Origin: an uncultured Lachnospiraceae bacterium
GTDB lineage: Bacteria > Bacillota > Clostridia > Lachnospirales > Lachnospiraceae
Direction: 5' to 3'
Length of the DNA stretch: 64,000 nt
Assembly: GCA_946554445.1 (NCBI GenBank)
Contig: CAMNSD010000006.1
Location: 62,001 to 126,000, forward strand
Below, piece by piece: positions 54,495-63,618 of the stretch; the stretch's first letter is position 1; each line of letters starts with the position of its first letter. The notes beneath the pieces were generated by a model that saw only the letters and a program-made list of their open reading frames with translations, made no database searches and was not told the DNA's origin. The translations under genes were made by a program, and so were the position numbers.

Positions 54495-54530
54495 AGGGCC
54501 AGTTTCCTGATAAGGAGACTGGCCCTTATT
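54495..54530 (+). terminator. Terminator after the hicAB-secB-like unit
   Basis: AGGGCCAGTTTCC and GGAGACTGGCCCT form a stem of about 12 bp followed by TTATTAT. It can also serve the convergent gene at 54556. Confidence 0.8.
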
Positions 54531-54555
54531 ATACGCAAAATGTAGTATTAATCAG

Positions 54556-55029
54556 CTATTCTGCGTTTTCTTCCTCCTGATTTGCCACTGCCTTATTCAA
54601 AGAACTGGTAATGGCATCCAGAAGTATCATGGAAGTATATTTGCTGTCATCGCTATATGTAACGCCTTCCAGGCTCTGGTTCGTGATGATCTGATCCGCC
54701 AGATCCTCAAAAGATGGCTGGATGAGAGGATACATCGTGGTGACGGCCTCATCCAGATTCACCAGCCGGATGGCGTTAATATTCTTTTCGTCTACGGTCA
54801 CTTCAATCTCCACCACATTATCATTCAAAATCAAAGAGGTGGTATAGACACCGGGCACATAGGAATTTTCTGTGGTCTGCGTCACGGTGGACATGGTCTC
54901 CCTTTTTTCTTCTTTGGGCAGGAACATGATGATGAGCAGGATGATGAAGAGGATACCGAGGGCTGCGAAGATGCCGGTATATATTAACTCTTTTACGTGA
55001 AGCACGACAATTTTTGTTTTAGAACTCAT
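54556..55029 (-). CDS. Membrane-anchored FMN_bind-like protein
   Basis: A 157-aa protein with one membrane helix (about 14-36) and an extracellular domain VPGVYTTSLILNDNVVEIEV..., ending TYSDDSKYTSMILLDAITSS. The layout resembles FMN_bind domains, but the flavinylation motif SGAT is replaced by SDDSKYTS, so covalent FMN is unlikely. Function unknown. Confidence 0.65.
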   Translation of the reverse strand: MSSKTKIVVLHVKELIYTGIFAALGILFIILLIIMFLPKEEKRETMSTVTQTTENSYVPGVYTTSLILNDNVVEIEVTVDEKNINAIRLVNLDEAVTTMYPLIQPSFEDLADQIITNQSLEGVTYSDDSKYTSMILLDAITSSLNKAVANQEEENAE

Positions 55030-55280
55030 ACAAATATCCCCATAGTGATTCTTTTTTATCAGTCTATGCGGCTGGGGTGGGGTTTATGCTATCGTTGTCA
55101 GGAGAAGATTGGCTTAAGAAAGTTCATTTCAATGAGCCAGTCTTTTTGATGTTCATATGATAAAGATAGTCGAATTATACAAAATAATGATAAAATAGAA
55201 AATATGATTTCGTAAAATAATTAATTTTATGAAAAGGGAAATGAGAAAATATACGAGAAAATGTTGGGAAAAACAGATAC

Positions 55281-55315
55281 CTATACACTATTTTTCTTTT
55301 TTATCTAGTGTATAG
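55281..55315. repeat. Inverted repeat, 10-bp arms
   Basis: CTATACACTA and TAGTGTATAG around a 15-base T-rich loop. No T-run follows either arm, so it is not an obvious terminator. Confidence 0.75.
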
Positions 55316-55318
55316 TAC

Positions 55319-55381
55319 CATAGTTTAGGTCAAAATACAAGCATTTTCACCTGTTATTATTTTCCGTTCTGTGAAACTATG
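55319..55381. repeat. Inverted repeat flanking 47 bp
   Basis: CATAGTTT (55319-55326) and AAACTATG (55374-55381). It lies 63 bases before the integrase start and could be a recombination or binding site. Confidence 0.6.
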
Positions 55382-55443
55382 TTACGAACGAAGCTGATAC
55401 AAATTTTATGACCGTCAGACGATGGTCAGGAAAGGAGGCAACT

Positions 55444-56559
55444 ATGCCTAAAAGAGGAGATAACATTTACAAGAGAAAAGACGGGAGATGGGAGGGGAGG
55501 ATTCGTGTGTCTTCCGGTCCGGCTGCTGGAAGGAAATACCAATCTGTGTATGGAAAGACTTACGGGGAAGTAAAAAGGAAATTAAGTACTGTTAAAAGAG
55601 AATGCTTTCAAGCTGGAGAGCGTTGCAGCATGGTAATGGAAGATGCCATTTATATTTGGTGCACGGATAAGGAAGGATACTGGAAGGAAAGTACTTATGC
55701 AATGTATAGACAGACAGTGGAAAAATATATATTGCCCTGTCTGGGAAAGCAGCCATTGTATAAAATAGACAACCGCGCCATGGAAAATCTGCTAAAGTTC
55801 ATTCAGAAAATAAATTATCCAAACGAACTGTCAAATGTCTACCAATCCCATATCTGCAGTCTGGTCCTGCGGATTATGACTTATATCAAGAAAAAAACGG
55901 GTACGATATTGGAGATTCCAATGAATCCAGTCACGTCAGGGAAAAAACTAAAAATCATGCCGCCAAAAGAGTCTGAATTGTCCAGGCTGGAAGAATATCT
56001 CTTTCAAAATATGGACGATGATACCTGCCTTGGCGTAATGACAGCACTTCATACAGGTTTAAGGATTGGGGAGTTGTGTGCCCTTACCTGGGGAGATTTT
56101 GATTTAGAGATAGGAATTCTGCATGTCAGAAACAATGTTCAAAGAGTTCGGGATTATAGCAGCCGGGATGGAAAAACAAGATTGATTTTTTCAAATCCGA
56201 AAACGGCCTGTTCTATTAGAGATATTCCTATTCCGCCCGCTTTGCTTAACACGCTGAAATCTTATAAAAAACAACCTTCGGAACCTCTTATGAGCGGAGC
56301 CAGGGGTACCTGGATGGATCCGCGCACTTTACAGTACCGGTTTAGCCGAATATTACAAAAGTGCGATATTAAGCATTTTCGCTTCCATATGCTACGGCAT
56401 GCGTTTGCGACTAGATGTATAGAAAAAGGTTTTGACAGCAAGAGTCTGAGTGAAATATTGGGACATAGCAATATTCAGATTACGCTTAACCTATATGTAC
56501 ATTCTACTTTACGGCAAAAGCAACGTTTGATGAGTCTGTTGGATACGTATTCTGGATGA
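55444..56559 (+). CDS. Tyrosine recombinase / integrase
   Basis: A 371-aa protein: AP2-like arm-binding N-terminus (KRKDGRWEGRIRVSSG), core-binding domain (about 65-165), catalytic domain with HTGLRIGELC (Arg), HMLRHAFATR (His-x-x-Arg), LGHSNI (His) and LNLYVHS (Tyr nucleophile). All active residues are present. It sits directly before the exopolysaccharide operon. AAAGGAGG precedes ATG 55444. Confidence 0.93.
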   Translation: MPKRGDNIYKRKDGRWEGRIRVSSGPAAGRKYQSVYGKTYGEVKRKLSTVKRECFQAGERCSMVMEDAIYIWCTDKEGYWKESTYAMYRQTVEKYILPCLGKQPLYKIDNRAMENLLKFIQKINYPNELSNVYQSHICSLVLRIMTYIKKKTGTILEIPMNPVTSGKKLKIMPPKESELSRLEEYLFQNMDDDTCLGVMTALHTGLRIGELCALTWGDFDLEIGILHVRNNVQRVRDYSSRDGKTRLIFSNPKTACSIRDIPIPPALLNTLKSYKKQPSEPLMSGARGTWMDPRTLQYRFSRILQKCDIKHFRFHMLRHAFATRCIEKGFDSKSLSEILGHSNIQITLNLYVHSTLRQKQRLMSLLDTYSG

Positions 56560-56727
56560 TCGCTTAATATACGGAGAGATTGTGAGAACGGATAAACTTT
56601 ATAAGCCGTCATAAGAATGGTCAAATGAGTGGAGACACGGCAATCTTTCGCGAAAAATACACGCAGCTAGGCGTCTTTGCAAATCGAAAAACAGGTATGT
56701 GCATATAAAGTTGGATGGTGACGGTAA

Positions 56728-57453
56728 ATGGAGCCTTACATAGATATTCATTCCCATATTTTGCCCGGTGTAGACGACGGTGCAAAGGATTTTGCAATGA
56801 GCCTTCGGATGCTTTGGCAGGCGGAGGAAGATCACATTAGCGATGTAATCTTGACCCCCCATTATAAACCTATGCGGCGTAATCTGTCGCCTAAAACTGT
56901 GATTGATCTGTATAACGAACTTGAACGCAAAAAGGAAGAGGCCGGAATACAAATAAGACTTCATTTGGGGAATGAAATATATTATAGTTCAGAGGTTATT
57001 TCGGCATTGGAGGCGGGTTATGCGTTTACGATGGTGGATTCTTCTTATGTGTTGGCGGAGTTTAGTCCAAGAGAGGATTACGGTTATATCAGGGATGCCG
57101 TCTATCATCTGCTGGCGGAAGGATATGCCCCAATCCTGGCGCATGTAGAGCGGTATGGCTGCCTGATGGAGAAAAAGATCAGGGTGGAGGAGTTGTATGA
57201 CATGGGATGTTACCTACAGGTCAATGCTTCCAGCATCACTGGTGAAAATGGGATGGAGAGTAAAAGAAATGTAAAATGGCTGCTCAAACGAGAATATGTC
57301 CATTTTGCAGCTTCAGATTGTCATGAAGATAAAAAGCGGACGCCGAATCTTTCCCAGGCGGCGGCTTATGTTGCCAGAAAGTTTGGTGTGGCATACTGTG
57401 ACAGGATTTTTCGGGATAATGCGGCAGCGCTTTTGCGTGGTGATTACATATAG
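56728..57453 (+). CDS. cpsB: PHP-type tyrosine-protein phosphatase (CpsB/Wzb-like)
   Basis: A 241-aa polymerase-and-histidinol-phosphatase-fold protein: DIHSHILPGVDDGAKD, LTPHYKP, LGNEIYY, LAHVERYG, ASDCHED supply the trinuclear metal ligands. It dephosphorylates the partner tyrosine kinase encoded downstream and so controls polymer length or export. First structural gene of the exopolysaccharide operon. Confidence 0.92.
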   Translation: MEPYIDIHSHILPGVDDGAKDFAMSLRMLWQAEEDHISDVILTPHYKPMRRNLSPKTVIDLYNELERKKEEAGIQIRLHLGNEIYYSSEVISALEAGYAFTMVDSSYVLAEFSPREDYGYIRDAVYHLLAEGYAPILAHVERYGCLMEKKIRVEELYDMGCYLQVNASSITGENGMESKRNVKWLLKREYVHFAASDCHEDKKRTPNLSQAAAYVARKFGVAYCDRIFRDNAAALLRGDYI

Positions 57454-57482
57454 GATTATGGAAGAGAGGCTTGGTTAGACGC

Positions 57483-58235
57483 ATGGAAGAGAGAAGAGAT
57501 GCGGATACAATAGAGATTGATTTGTTGGAACTTATGAGTGTATTGCTGGGGCAGGTCTGGCTTATTTTAGGTGTTGGTCTATTTGTGGCCTTGACAGCTT
57601 TTGCGGTCAGCAGATATTTGGTAATTCCGACTTATGAATCCACGACAAAGATTTATATTTTGAATAAAAATGAAAATACCACGGTGACTTATACGGATGT
57701 ACAGCTCGGCAGCCAACTCACGAAGGATTACAGGGAATTGATTGGGAGCAGATATGTATTGGAGGAAGTCATACAGAATTTAGGCTTGGATTTGGAATAT
57801 GTTCAACTGCAGAAAAAAGTGTCGGTCAGTACGCCGGAGGATACTAGAGTTATTTATATCACGGTTGAAGATAAAGATCCGGTGGTAGCGATGAATATTG
57901 CCAATAGCGTCAGGGAAGCGGCGAGCAGGCATATTGAAAACGTGATGGATATTGATGCGGTAAATGTGGTGGAAACAGCCAATATGCCAACAGAGAAGGC
58001 ATCTCCTAGCTGTATGCGATGGACAATGATCGGCGGTCTGCTTGGATGTTTGGCGGTGTGTGCCATTATTCTGATCCGATATCTGTTAGACGATACCATT
58101 AAGTCCTCCGAGGATGTGGAAAAATATTTGGGCTTGTCAACGTTAGCATTGATTCCTGTGCAGGATGACGAGACAGACAAAGCGAAACGCAGAAAAAGGC
58201 AGAAGGCGTCTGTGAAAAAAGAAAGAAGGGCCTGA
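57483..58235 (+). CDS. Wzz/CpsC-like chain-length and kinase-activator protein
   Basis: A 250-aa protein with two membrane helices (about 25-45 and 180-200) flanking an extracellular coiled-coil region (TTKIYILNKNENTTVTYTDV). The C-terminal cytoplasmic tail activates the BY-kinase. It starts at ATG 57483 (a TTG at 57471 is in frame). Confidence 0.9.
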   Translation: MEERRDADTIEIDLLELMSVLLGQVWLILGVGLFVALTAFAVSRYLVIPTYESTTKIYILNKNENTTVTYTDVQLGSQLTKDYRELIGSRYVLEEVIQNLGLDLEYVQLQKKVSVSTPEDTRVIYITVEDKDPVVAMNIANSVREAASRHIENVMDIDAVNVVETANMPTEKASPSCMRWTMIGGLLGCLAVCAIILIRYLLDDTIKSSEDVEKYLGLSTLALIPVQDDETDKAKRRKRQKASVKKERRA

Positions 58236-58239
58236 GACT

Positions 58240-59190
58240 ATGACAAAGGATACCAGTAAAGAATATGATGTTTCTGAGGAAATGGATATAGAAGAAATAT
58301 CCAGTATGAGGGAGATAACGCTTCGTTTTGATAAGCAGGAGGATTATAGGACGAGAGAGGCTTATAAAACGCTTCGTACCAATATAGAGTTCAGCGGTTC
58401 CGATATTAAAACTATCTCTATTACCAGTTGTACCCCTAACGAGGGCAAGAGTTCTGTGGCGATGGAATTGGCCAAAGCTTTTGCGGAGGCAGGGAAAAAG
58501 ACAATTCTGGTGGATGCGGACTTGCGCAAATCCGTTCTGGTAGGACGATATAAGACCGGGGCAGTGAGACATGGGCTTACGCACGCGCTGATCGGTAAGG
58601 AAAAACTGGAAACGGTTATGTGTATGACAAATGTCCAGAACCTCTATATCATTTTTTCCGGTCCGGTGCCGCCTAATCCGAGTGAACTTTTGGGAGGTAT
58701 AAGATTTCAGGAGGCGTTGGATACGCTGCGGGAGCAGTTTGATTATGTGATCGTGGATACGCCGCCCCTTGGAAGTGTGATTGATGCGGCAGTGGCCGCC
58801 AGAAAGTGTGACGGAACCATACTTGTAATCGAAAACAATGCCATCAGTTATAGATTTGCCCAGCGGGTAAAGGATCAGCTGGACAAGACGGAAAGCAGGA
58901 TTCTTGGCGTGGTACTGAACAAAGTGGATATGAACACCAGAGGATATTATGGGCATTACGGAAGATATTATGGTAAATATTACGGCAAGTACTATGGTAA
59001 ATACGGTGAGGAGAATGTAGTGCAGCAGATAGATAGTCCCAAAAGGAGTAACCGAAACACACAGGTACAGGAGAATGTGCCAGAGGAATTGCCGAGGCGG
59101 AGTCATCAGAGGATGAAAGCATGTGGACAGGCGGCGGAACGAGTGTCCGGGGAATTGCAGAAAAATAGGAAAACAGGGAGAAAGATATGA
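58240..59190 (+). CDS. cpsD: Bacterial tyrosine kinase (CpsD/BY-kinase)
   Basis: A 316-aa protein: Walker A TPNEGKSSVAME, Walker A' ILVDADLRKS, Walker B VIVDTPPLG, and a Tyr-rich autophosphorylation cluster at about 230-250 (YYGHYGRYYGKYYGKYYGKY). Unlike most relatives the Tyr cluster is followed by a basic tail of about 65 residues. It acts with the Wzz-like protein in polymer export. Confidence 0.93.
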   Translation: MTKDTSKEYDVSEEMDIEEISSMREITLRFDKQEDYRTREAYKTLRTNIEFSGSDIKTISITSCTPNEGKSSVAMELAKAFAEAGKKTILVDADLRKSVLVGRYKTGAVRHGLTHALIGKEKLETVMCMTNVQNLYIIFSGPVPPNPSELLGGIRFQEALDTLREQFDYVIVDTPPLGSVIDAAVAARKCDGTILVIENNAISYRFAQRVKDQLDKTESRILGVVLNKVDMNTRGYYGHYGRYYGKYYGKYYGKYGEENVVQQIDSPKRSNRNTQVQENVPEELPRRSHQRMKACGQAAERVSGELQKNRKTGRKI

Positions 59191-60125
59191 AGCAGAGCAG
59201 GATAATTCAGATCGTTATCATTGCAGCCAATCTGGTTTTAGCTATAGTCTGTTTTGTGGCATTTTGCAGTGAGGACAGGGTGAAACCGGAGTTCTTGTTC
59301 CAGACCAGTGACTATATTTATAACGAATCAGAACAGACGGACACGCTCTTGCGGGATATTATGGCCCGGGATGACCGGGATGGGGATATCACAGAGCGTA
59401 TTGTCATAGAAAAAGTGACGGAGAACAGATCCGCATCCACAATAGTGGTATATTATGCAGTCAGCGATTCCGCGGGAAATGTGGCCAAGATATCAAGGGT
59501 GTTTCCAGCAAGATTTGACGAGACGGTACACGGTGAAGCGGCGGAAGCTTTTGGAAAGGCGCAGACGTCGCCTGTGGAAACATTAGAAAATGATAGGGAA
59601 GATAATGAGACAGAAAATGAAGAAAGGAAAGACAGCACGGAAGCGCAGCAGAATGAGATAAGTGATGAGAATAAACTAGGCGAGGAGAGAGAAGAACATC
59701 AAGAAGAGACTGAGGAAGATACAGAGGAGACAGATAATGACCGGGATGAGAAGAATGACCGGGATGAAGCGGAAGAAGAGCAGAATAATCCACAGGAGGG
59801 AGCAGAGAACGAGACTGACCATTCGCAAGAACAGACGTCCGAGCAGCCAGAACCTCAGCCTGTGTCTGCAAATAGCGCCCCGATTCTCACTTTAAGGAAA
59901 CAGGAAGTGACGGTCGATGCCGGTACTTCACCGCCATGGACGGAAGTCATCGAAACGCTGCGGGATGATAAAGACGATTATACAACTTTATATTATAATC
60001 TGTCAGTCAGCAGATTTAATAGAAACCAGCCGGGGGATTATCCCGTTACTCTCTATACAAAGGATTCTGACGGTAATCGCTCCGAGACGGTAACGATTAT
60101 AGTGCATGTAAAAGAAAATGGATAA
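59187..60125 (+). CDS. Membrane-anchored protein with Ig-like domains and acidic linker
   Basis: A 312-aa protein: membrane helix (about 6-28), Ig/DUF5011-like domain (about 38-110; TDTLLRDIMARDDRDGDIT, YYAVSDSAGNVAKISR), a Glu/Asp/Asn-rich linker (about 125-220), and a second Ig-like domain (about 225-312; LRKQEVTVDAGTSPPWTEV). It overlaps the kinase gene by 4 bases. Probably an extracellular structural partner of polymer synthesis; not a known enzyme. Confidence 0.75.
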   Translation: MKQSRIIQIVIIAANLVLAIVCFVAFCSEDRVKPEFLFQTSDYIYNESEQTDTLLRDIMARDDRDGDITERIVIEKVTENRSASTIVVYYAVSDSAGNVAKISRVFPARFDETVHGEAAEAFGKAQTSPVETLENDREDNETENEERKDSTEAQQNEISDENKLGEEREEHQEETEEDTEETDNDRDEKNDRDEAEEEQNNPQEGAENETDHSQEQTSEQPEPQPVSANSAPILTLRKQEVTVDAGTSPPWTEVIETLRDDKDDYTTLYYNLSVSRFNRNQPGDYPVTLYTKDSDGNRSETVTIIVHVKENG

Positions 60126-60152
60126 GGCAGATTCCAATAAAGGATAGTTAAC

Positions 60153-61298
60153 ATGATTAATGGTGCGAGCAAAAAGAAAAAAGACATACGGGCAAATGAG
60201 GAGAAGGCGCTTTTGCTGGATCCTGACAGGGCGGCGCGGAAGAAGAAAAAAAGACGTGCCACAATAACTGCCTTGTGCGTGGCGATTCCCGTAACAGTCA
60301 TTGTGTTAGCATGTTTGGGTGTCGTTTTAGTCGGCGCTATTGGGAAAGCCCGGTTAAAGCAGGTGTCCGCACAGCAGCCGCAGCTTGCCGAAGCGCCGGC
60401 GGCGGAGACGCCTACGGAAGAAGAGACAGAGATTTGGCAGGAGGGATGGGTGAAATATCAGGGACAGATTTACGCCTACAATGAAGATATTCTGACATTT
60501 CTTTTTATGGGAGTCGATCAGCGGAGCGAGACCGTTCAGGAGGTGGCGGAGGGAACCAACGGCGGGCAGGCCGACGCTTTGTTCCTGTTAATACTGAATC
60601 CGCATGATCAGACGGCAAGTATTATCGGCATCAATCGTAATACGATGACGGAGATAGATATTTATAACGAAGAAGGCGCCTATGTTGATACGGTCATCGC
60701 TCAGATTGCCGTTCAGCATGGATTTGGCAATGGAGTGGAGAAAAGCTGCGAATATCAGAGGAAGGCGGTCAGCCGATTGTTTTACAGTCTGCCAATACAC
60801 GGGTATGCGGCAATCAATATGAGTGCCATTGCGACTTTAAATGACGAGGTGGGCGGTGTGGATGTCACGGTCCTGGAAGATATGTCCTCGGAATCTCCCT
60901 GTTTAGTGGAAGGGGAGAGAGTGCATCTGGAGGGTGAGGATGCGCTCACTTATGTGAGATACCGTGATCAGGATGCCTTTGCTTCCGCAGATAGAAGACT
61001 GGAGCGTCAGAAACAGTATTTGACAGAATTTGTGAAGGCGGCGAGAAGTACTGTGCGACAAGATATTTCCAGTGTTGTGCGGTTGTATCAGGCGCTGGCT
61101 CCTATGATGGTCACGGATATTTCGGCAGATGAGGCCGTATATCTGGCTTCACAGGCTCTTGACTATCAGATTGATGCGGATAATTTCTATATGTTGAAGG
61201 GCGAGACTGTGATGGGTGAGCAGTTTGAAGAGTACAACATAGATGAAGAGGCTCTTTATGAGTTGATATTGCAGATATTTTATGAGCCGGTCTCATAG
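60153..61298 (+). CDS. LytR-CpsA-Psr (LCP) family glycopolymer transferase
   Basis: A 381-aa protein: basic cytoplasmic N-terminus, one membrane helix (about 44-66), LCP domain (LTFLFMGVDQRSE, QADALFLLILNP, GINRNTMTEI, YAAINMSAIATLNDEVGGV, DALTYVRYRDQDAFASADR with conserved Arg/Asp residues). It attaches the exopolysaccharide to the cell wall from a lipid-linked precursor. A second LCP gene begins at 63615. Confidence 0.9.
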   Translation: MINGASKKKKDIRANEEKALLLDPDRAARKKKKRRATITALCVAIPVTVIVLACLGVVLVGAIGKARLKQVSAQQPQLAEAPAAETPTEEETEIWQEGWVKYQGQIYAYNEDILTFLFMGVDQRSETVQEVAEGTNGGQADALFLLILNPHDQTASIIGINRNTMTEIDIYNEEGAYVDTVIAQIAVQHGFGNGVEKSCEYQRKAVSRLFYSLPIHGYAAINMSAIATLNDEVGGVDVTVLEDMSSESPCLVEGERVHLEGEDALTYVRYRDQDAFASADRRLERQKQYLTEFVKAARSTVRQDISSVVRLYQALAPMMVTDISADEAVYLASQALDYQIDADNFYMLKGETVMGEQFEEYNIDEEALYELILQIFYEPVS

Positions 61299-61387
61299 GG
61301 AATGTTCCGAAGGGGACAGAAAATAGGGTAACATTTATGAGCCGAAGAATTAGAGACGGCCTGACGTTTAGAAGTTGAGGGATTGGA

Positions 61388-62215
61388 ATGATAAAAAAAG
61401 AAGTAGCCGGAACGATGGAAAGTACGGCCAAAAGGATGTCGCTTAGCCTGACAGCGTTGCTGCTCATAGGCTGTTTGGCAGGATGCGGCACGGCGGTAAC
61501 AAAAGACGATGGACAGGAGAATATAGAGGCGGCAGAACCTGAGACGGATGTATCGGAATCAGAAGAAAACGCAGAGGAGAAGGGTATTCTGGGAGAATCC
61601 GCGGCGGACGGACACGTTGACTTCGCTATGCTGCAGGAAAAAAATCCGGATATTTTTGCCTGGCTGTATATTCCGGGAACCGATATTGATATGCCTGTAT
61701 TGCAGAGTCATATTTCGGATAAATATTATATTACCCACGATATTATGGGCGAGGAGAATAGCACAGGAGCAGTATTTACGGAGATGCCCAATCTGATGAA
61801 TATGTGTGATTTTAATACGGTGATTCACGGAAACGATCTGGAAGAAGATGCCCCGTTTAAGGAACTTCATCAATTTGAGGATGCGGATTTTTTTGAGGAC
61901 CATGTAGAATTCTACCTTTATCTGCCGGACAATGTGCTCACGTACGAGATATTTACCGCTTATTACGATGAAGGCAGCGATATCCTGCGCCGATATGATT
62001 ACACCACATATGCAGGATGTATGGAACATTTAAATGATATCTACACGACCAGGAGCATGAACCGAAATATGCGGGAAGATTGGGAAGGATTGACGCCCTA
62101 TCATTTCCTGGTGACACTGGATGGCAGAGTCCGGGAAGACGGTACCCAGTACGTGGTGATCGGGGCTTTGGTCAAAGACGCGGCGGGACAGATTGACCGC
62201 GTGATTTATGAGTAA
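61388..62215 (+). CDS. Sortase-B-like lipoprotein lacking the catalytic Cys
   Basis: A 275-aa protein with lipobox LAGC (lipid Cys about 36), an acidic linker, and a sortase-B-like fold (NPDIFAWLYIPGTDIDMPV, CDFNTVIHGND with the catalytic His). Where active class B enzymes have TC followed by a conserved Arg, this protein reads HFLVTLDGRVREDGTQYVV: Cys is replaced by Leu and the late Arg by Gln. It is therefore probably not a transpeptidase. Role in the exopolysaccharide locus unknown. Confidence 0.82.
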   Translation: MIKKEVAGTMESTAKRMSLSLTALLLIGCLAGCGTAVTKDDGQENIEAAEPETDVSESEENAEEKGILGESAADGHVDFAMLQEKNPDIFAWLYIPGTDIDMPVLQSHISDKYYITHDIMGEENSTGAVFTEMPNLMNMCDFNTVIHGNDLEEDAPFKELHQFEDADFFEDHVEFYLYLPDNVLTYEIFTAYYDEGSDILRRYDYTTYAGCMEHLNDIYTTRSMNRNMREDWEGLTPYHFLVTLDGRVREDGTQYVVIGALVKDAAGQIDRVIYE

Positions 62216-62289
62216 CTGTGCAAAAGACAGGTATTAACATCTTAGGGTGTTGATATAGATACCACACTTAAATTAAGGAAAGGAGGACG

Positions 62290-62871
62290 ATGCCAATGAA
62301 AAAGTTTATGGCTTTATTAACAACTTCTGTATTGTTCGCATCCATGACTGTGTCCGCGGCGGGTTCACCCTCGGCCGCTGTAGTAGCTTCTACAGCAGAG
62401 CCTGCGGCATATGTCAGTGAAGGATTCAGCGCTGCAGCAGATGCACAGGCAGCCGCAGAGAGAGGCATGAGCGCAGGCGAGTATTATAATAATGCGATCG
62501 TTGCAACTCCTGGCGTGCCGAATGCAGTACCCATGGGTCAGGGCGGCAAGATTCTGATCAACGGCGTACCGACCAATCTGACTGCATCTTTATCCAAAGT
62601 GAATGTAGCAGTCGCAAACAGCGCAGCTGCACAGGCGGCGGGACTTGGCGGAGCACTGCTCAACGTAGTGAACGTGAATTTCCCTGGCGCTAACTACAGC
62701 GTAGCAACCATTAACTTCTATGTCAAAGGACTTGCTGGCGGCGTGAAAGTTGCTGCCAAGCAGTATGTCAACGGCGTATGGGTTGATGTGGAAGTCGTAG
62801 AAGCAAGAGCCGATCATGTTGTCCTGAACCTTAAGAGCAGCGGACCGGTTGCGCTTGTAGCACTTCCGTAG
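62290..62871 (+). CDS. Secreted Ala/Val-rich protein
   Basis: A 193-aa protein with a cleavable signal peptide (about 1-24, TVSAAG) and a beta-rich mature part (VPNAVPMGQGGKILINGV, INFYVKGLAGGVKVAAK). Not recognised. AAAGGAGG is 6 bases before ATG 62290 (ATG 62296 also possible). Transcribed with the exopolysaccharide genes. Confidence 0.75.
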   Translation: MPMKKFMALLTTSVLFASMTVSAAGSPSAAVVASTAEPAAYVSEGFSAAADAQAAAERGMSAGEYYNNAIVATPGVPNAVPMGQGGKILINGVPTNLTASLSKVNVAVANSAAAQAAGLGGALLNVVNVNFPGANYSVATINFYVKGLAGGVKVAAKQYVNGVWVDVEVVEARADHVVLNLKSSGPVALVALP

Positions 62872-62925
62872 TTTTACCTCTTCATAGCTAATTTTTGAAT
62901 TCAAAAAAAGTGTGGGAAAACCTGT

Positions 62926-62945
62926 GCCGCCGCTTCGGCGGCGGC
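62926..62945 (+). promoter_or_regulatory. Very stable UUCG hairpin before loaP
   Basis: GCCGCCGC-TTCG-GCGGCGGC, an 8-bp perfect GC stem with a UUCG loop, 167 bases before loaP and without a following T-run. It could be an attenuator or an RNA site read by LoaP. Confidence 0.6.
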
Positions 62946-63111
62946 ATACGGCAAAATAAGATGGTATAGAATCGTGATACAAAATCGGTTGACTCGAATC
63001 GTCGCAATGCCGCGTTCGGGAAGACAGAGGTAATAGACAAAATGGAATCCGCATGGAATATGGCGGAATGGCGAAGCCATGTCCTTTTTGATTCCATAGG
63101 AAGGAATGCCT

Positions 63112-63618
63112 ATGTGGTATGTGATGCAGGTGCAGACAGGGACGGAAGAGAGGATTAGGACACAATGCATCAGCATTATAGATGAGAAGATATTGGAACG
63201 GTGTTTTATTCCTTATTATGAGGAAAAAAAGAAATATCAGGGTACATGGCATACGGAGAAGAAGATAGTATTTCCGGGATATGTATTTATGGTCAGCGAA
63301 AGGCTGTCAGATTTGTATGAAAAGCTTCGGAAAGTGATCGGCCTGACAAAACTGCTGGGTACGGGAAAAGAAATCGTGCCATTGTCGGAAGAAGAGACCG
63401 CGCTCTTAAAAAGAATGGGGGCGGGGGAAAGGCCGTTGGAAATATCCATGGGTTTTATAGAAAACGGTATGGTTGTGGTCACGGAAGGGCCGCTGGTAGG
63501 AATGGAAGGTTATATACGTAAAATAGACAGGCATAAAAGAAAAGCATGGCTGGAAATAGATATGTTCGGCCGAATAGTAGAGATGGAAGTTGGGCTTGAG
63601 ATTATAGCAAAGAAATGA
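63112..63618 (+). CDS. loaP: NusG-family antiterminator LoaP
   Basis: A 168-aa NusG paralogue: NGN domain (WYVMQVQTGTEERIRTQC, FPGYVFMVSE) and C-terminal KOW domain (VTEGPLVGMEGYIRKIDRHK). LoaP proteins keep RNA polymerase reading through terminators in long polysaccharide operons. ATG 63112 is used because GGAAGGA directly abuts the ATG at 63106. Confidence 0.9.
   Translation: MWYVMQVQTGTEERIRTQCISIIDEKILERCFIPYYEEKKKYQGTWHTEKKIVFPGYVFMVSERLSDLYEKLRKVIGLTKLLGTGKEIVPLSEEETALLKRMGAGERPLEISMGFIENGMVVVTEGPLVGMEGYIRKIDRHKRKAWLEIDMFGRIVEMEVGLEIIAKK

Larger units (their letters stand above)
55030..55443. other. Intergenic region upstream of the integrase
   Basis: A 414-base AT-rich gap. Apart from two inverted repeats (55281-55315 and 55319-55381) I find no ORF and no convincing promoter. 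Confidence 0.5.

Noticed and set aside
56600..56727. c-di-GMP-I riboswitch before cpsB (GACACGGCAA, TTCGCGAA, ACGCAGCTAGG)
   Set aside because: The first block resembles the GEMM core, but the ACGCAAAGCC-type block is altered and no downstream GCC-G-GTTGCC partner is present. A covariance-model search would decide.
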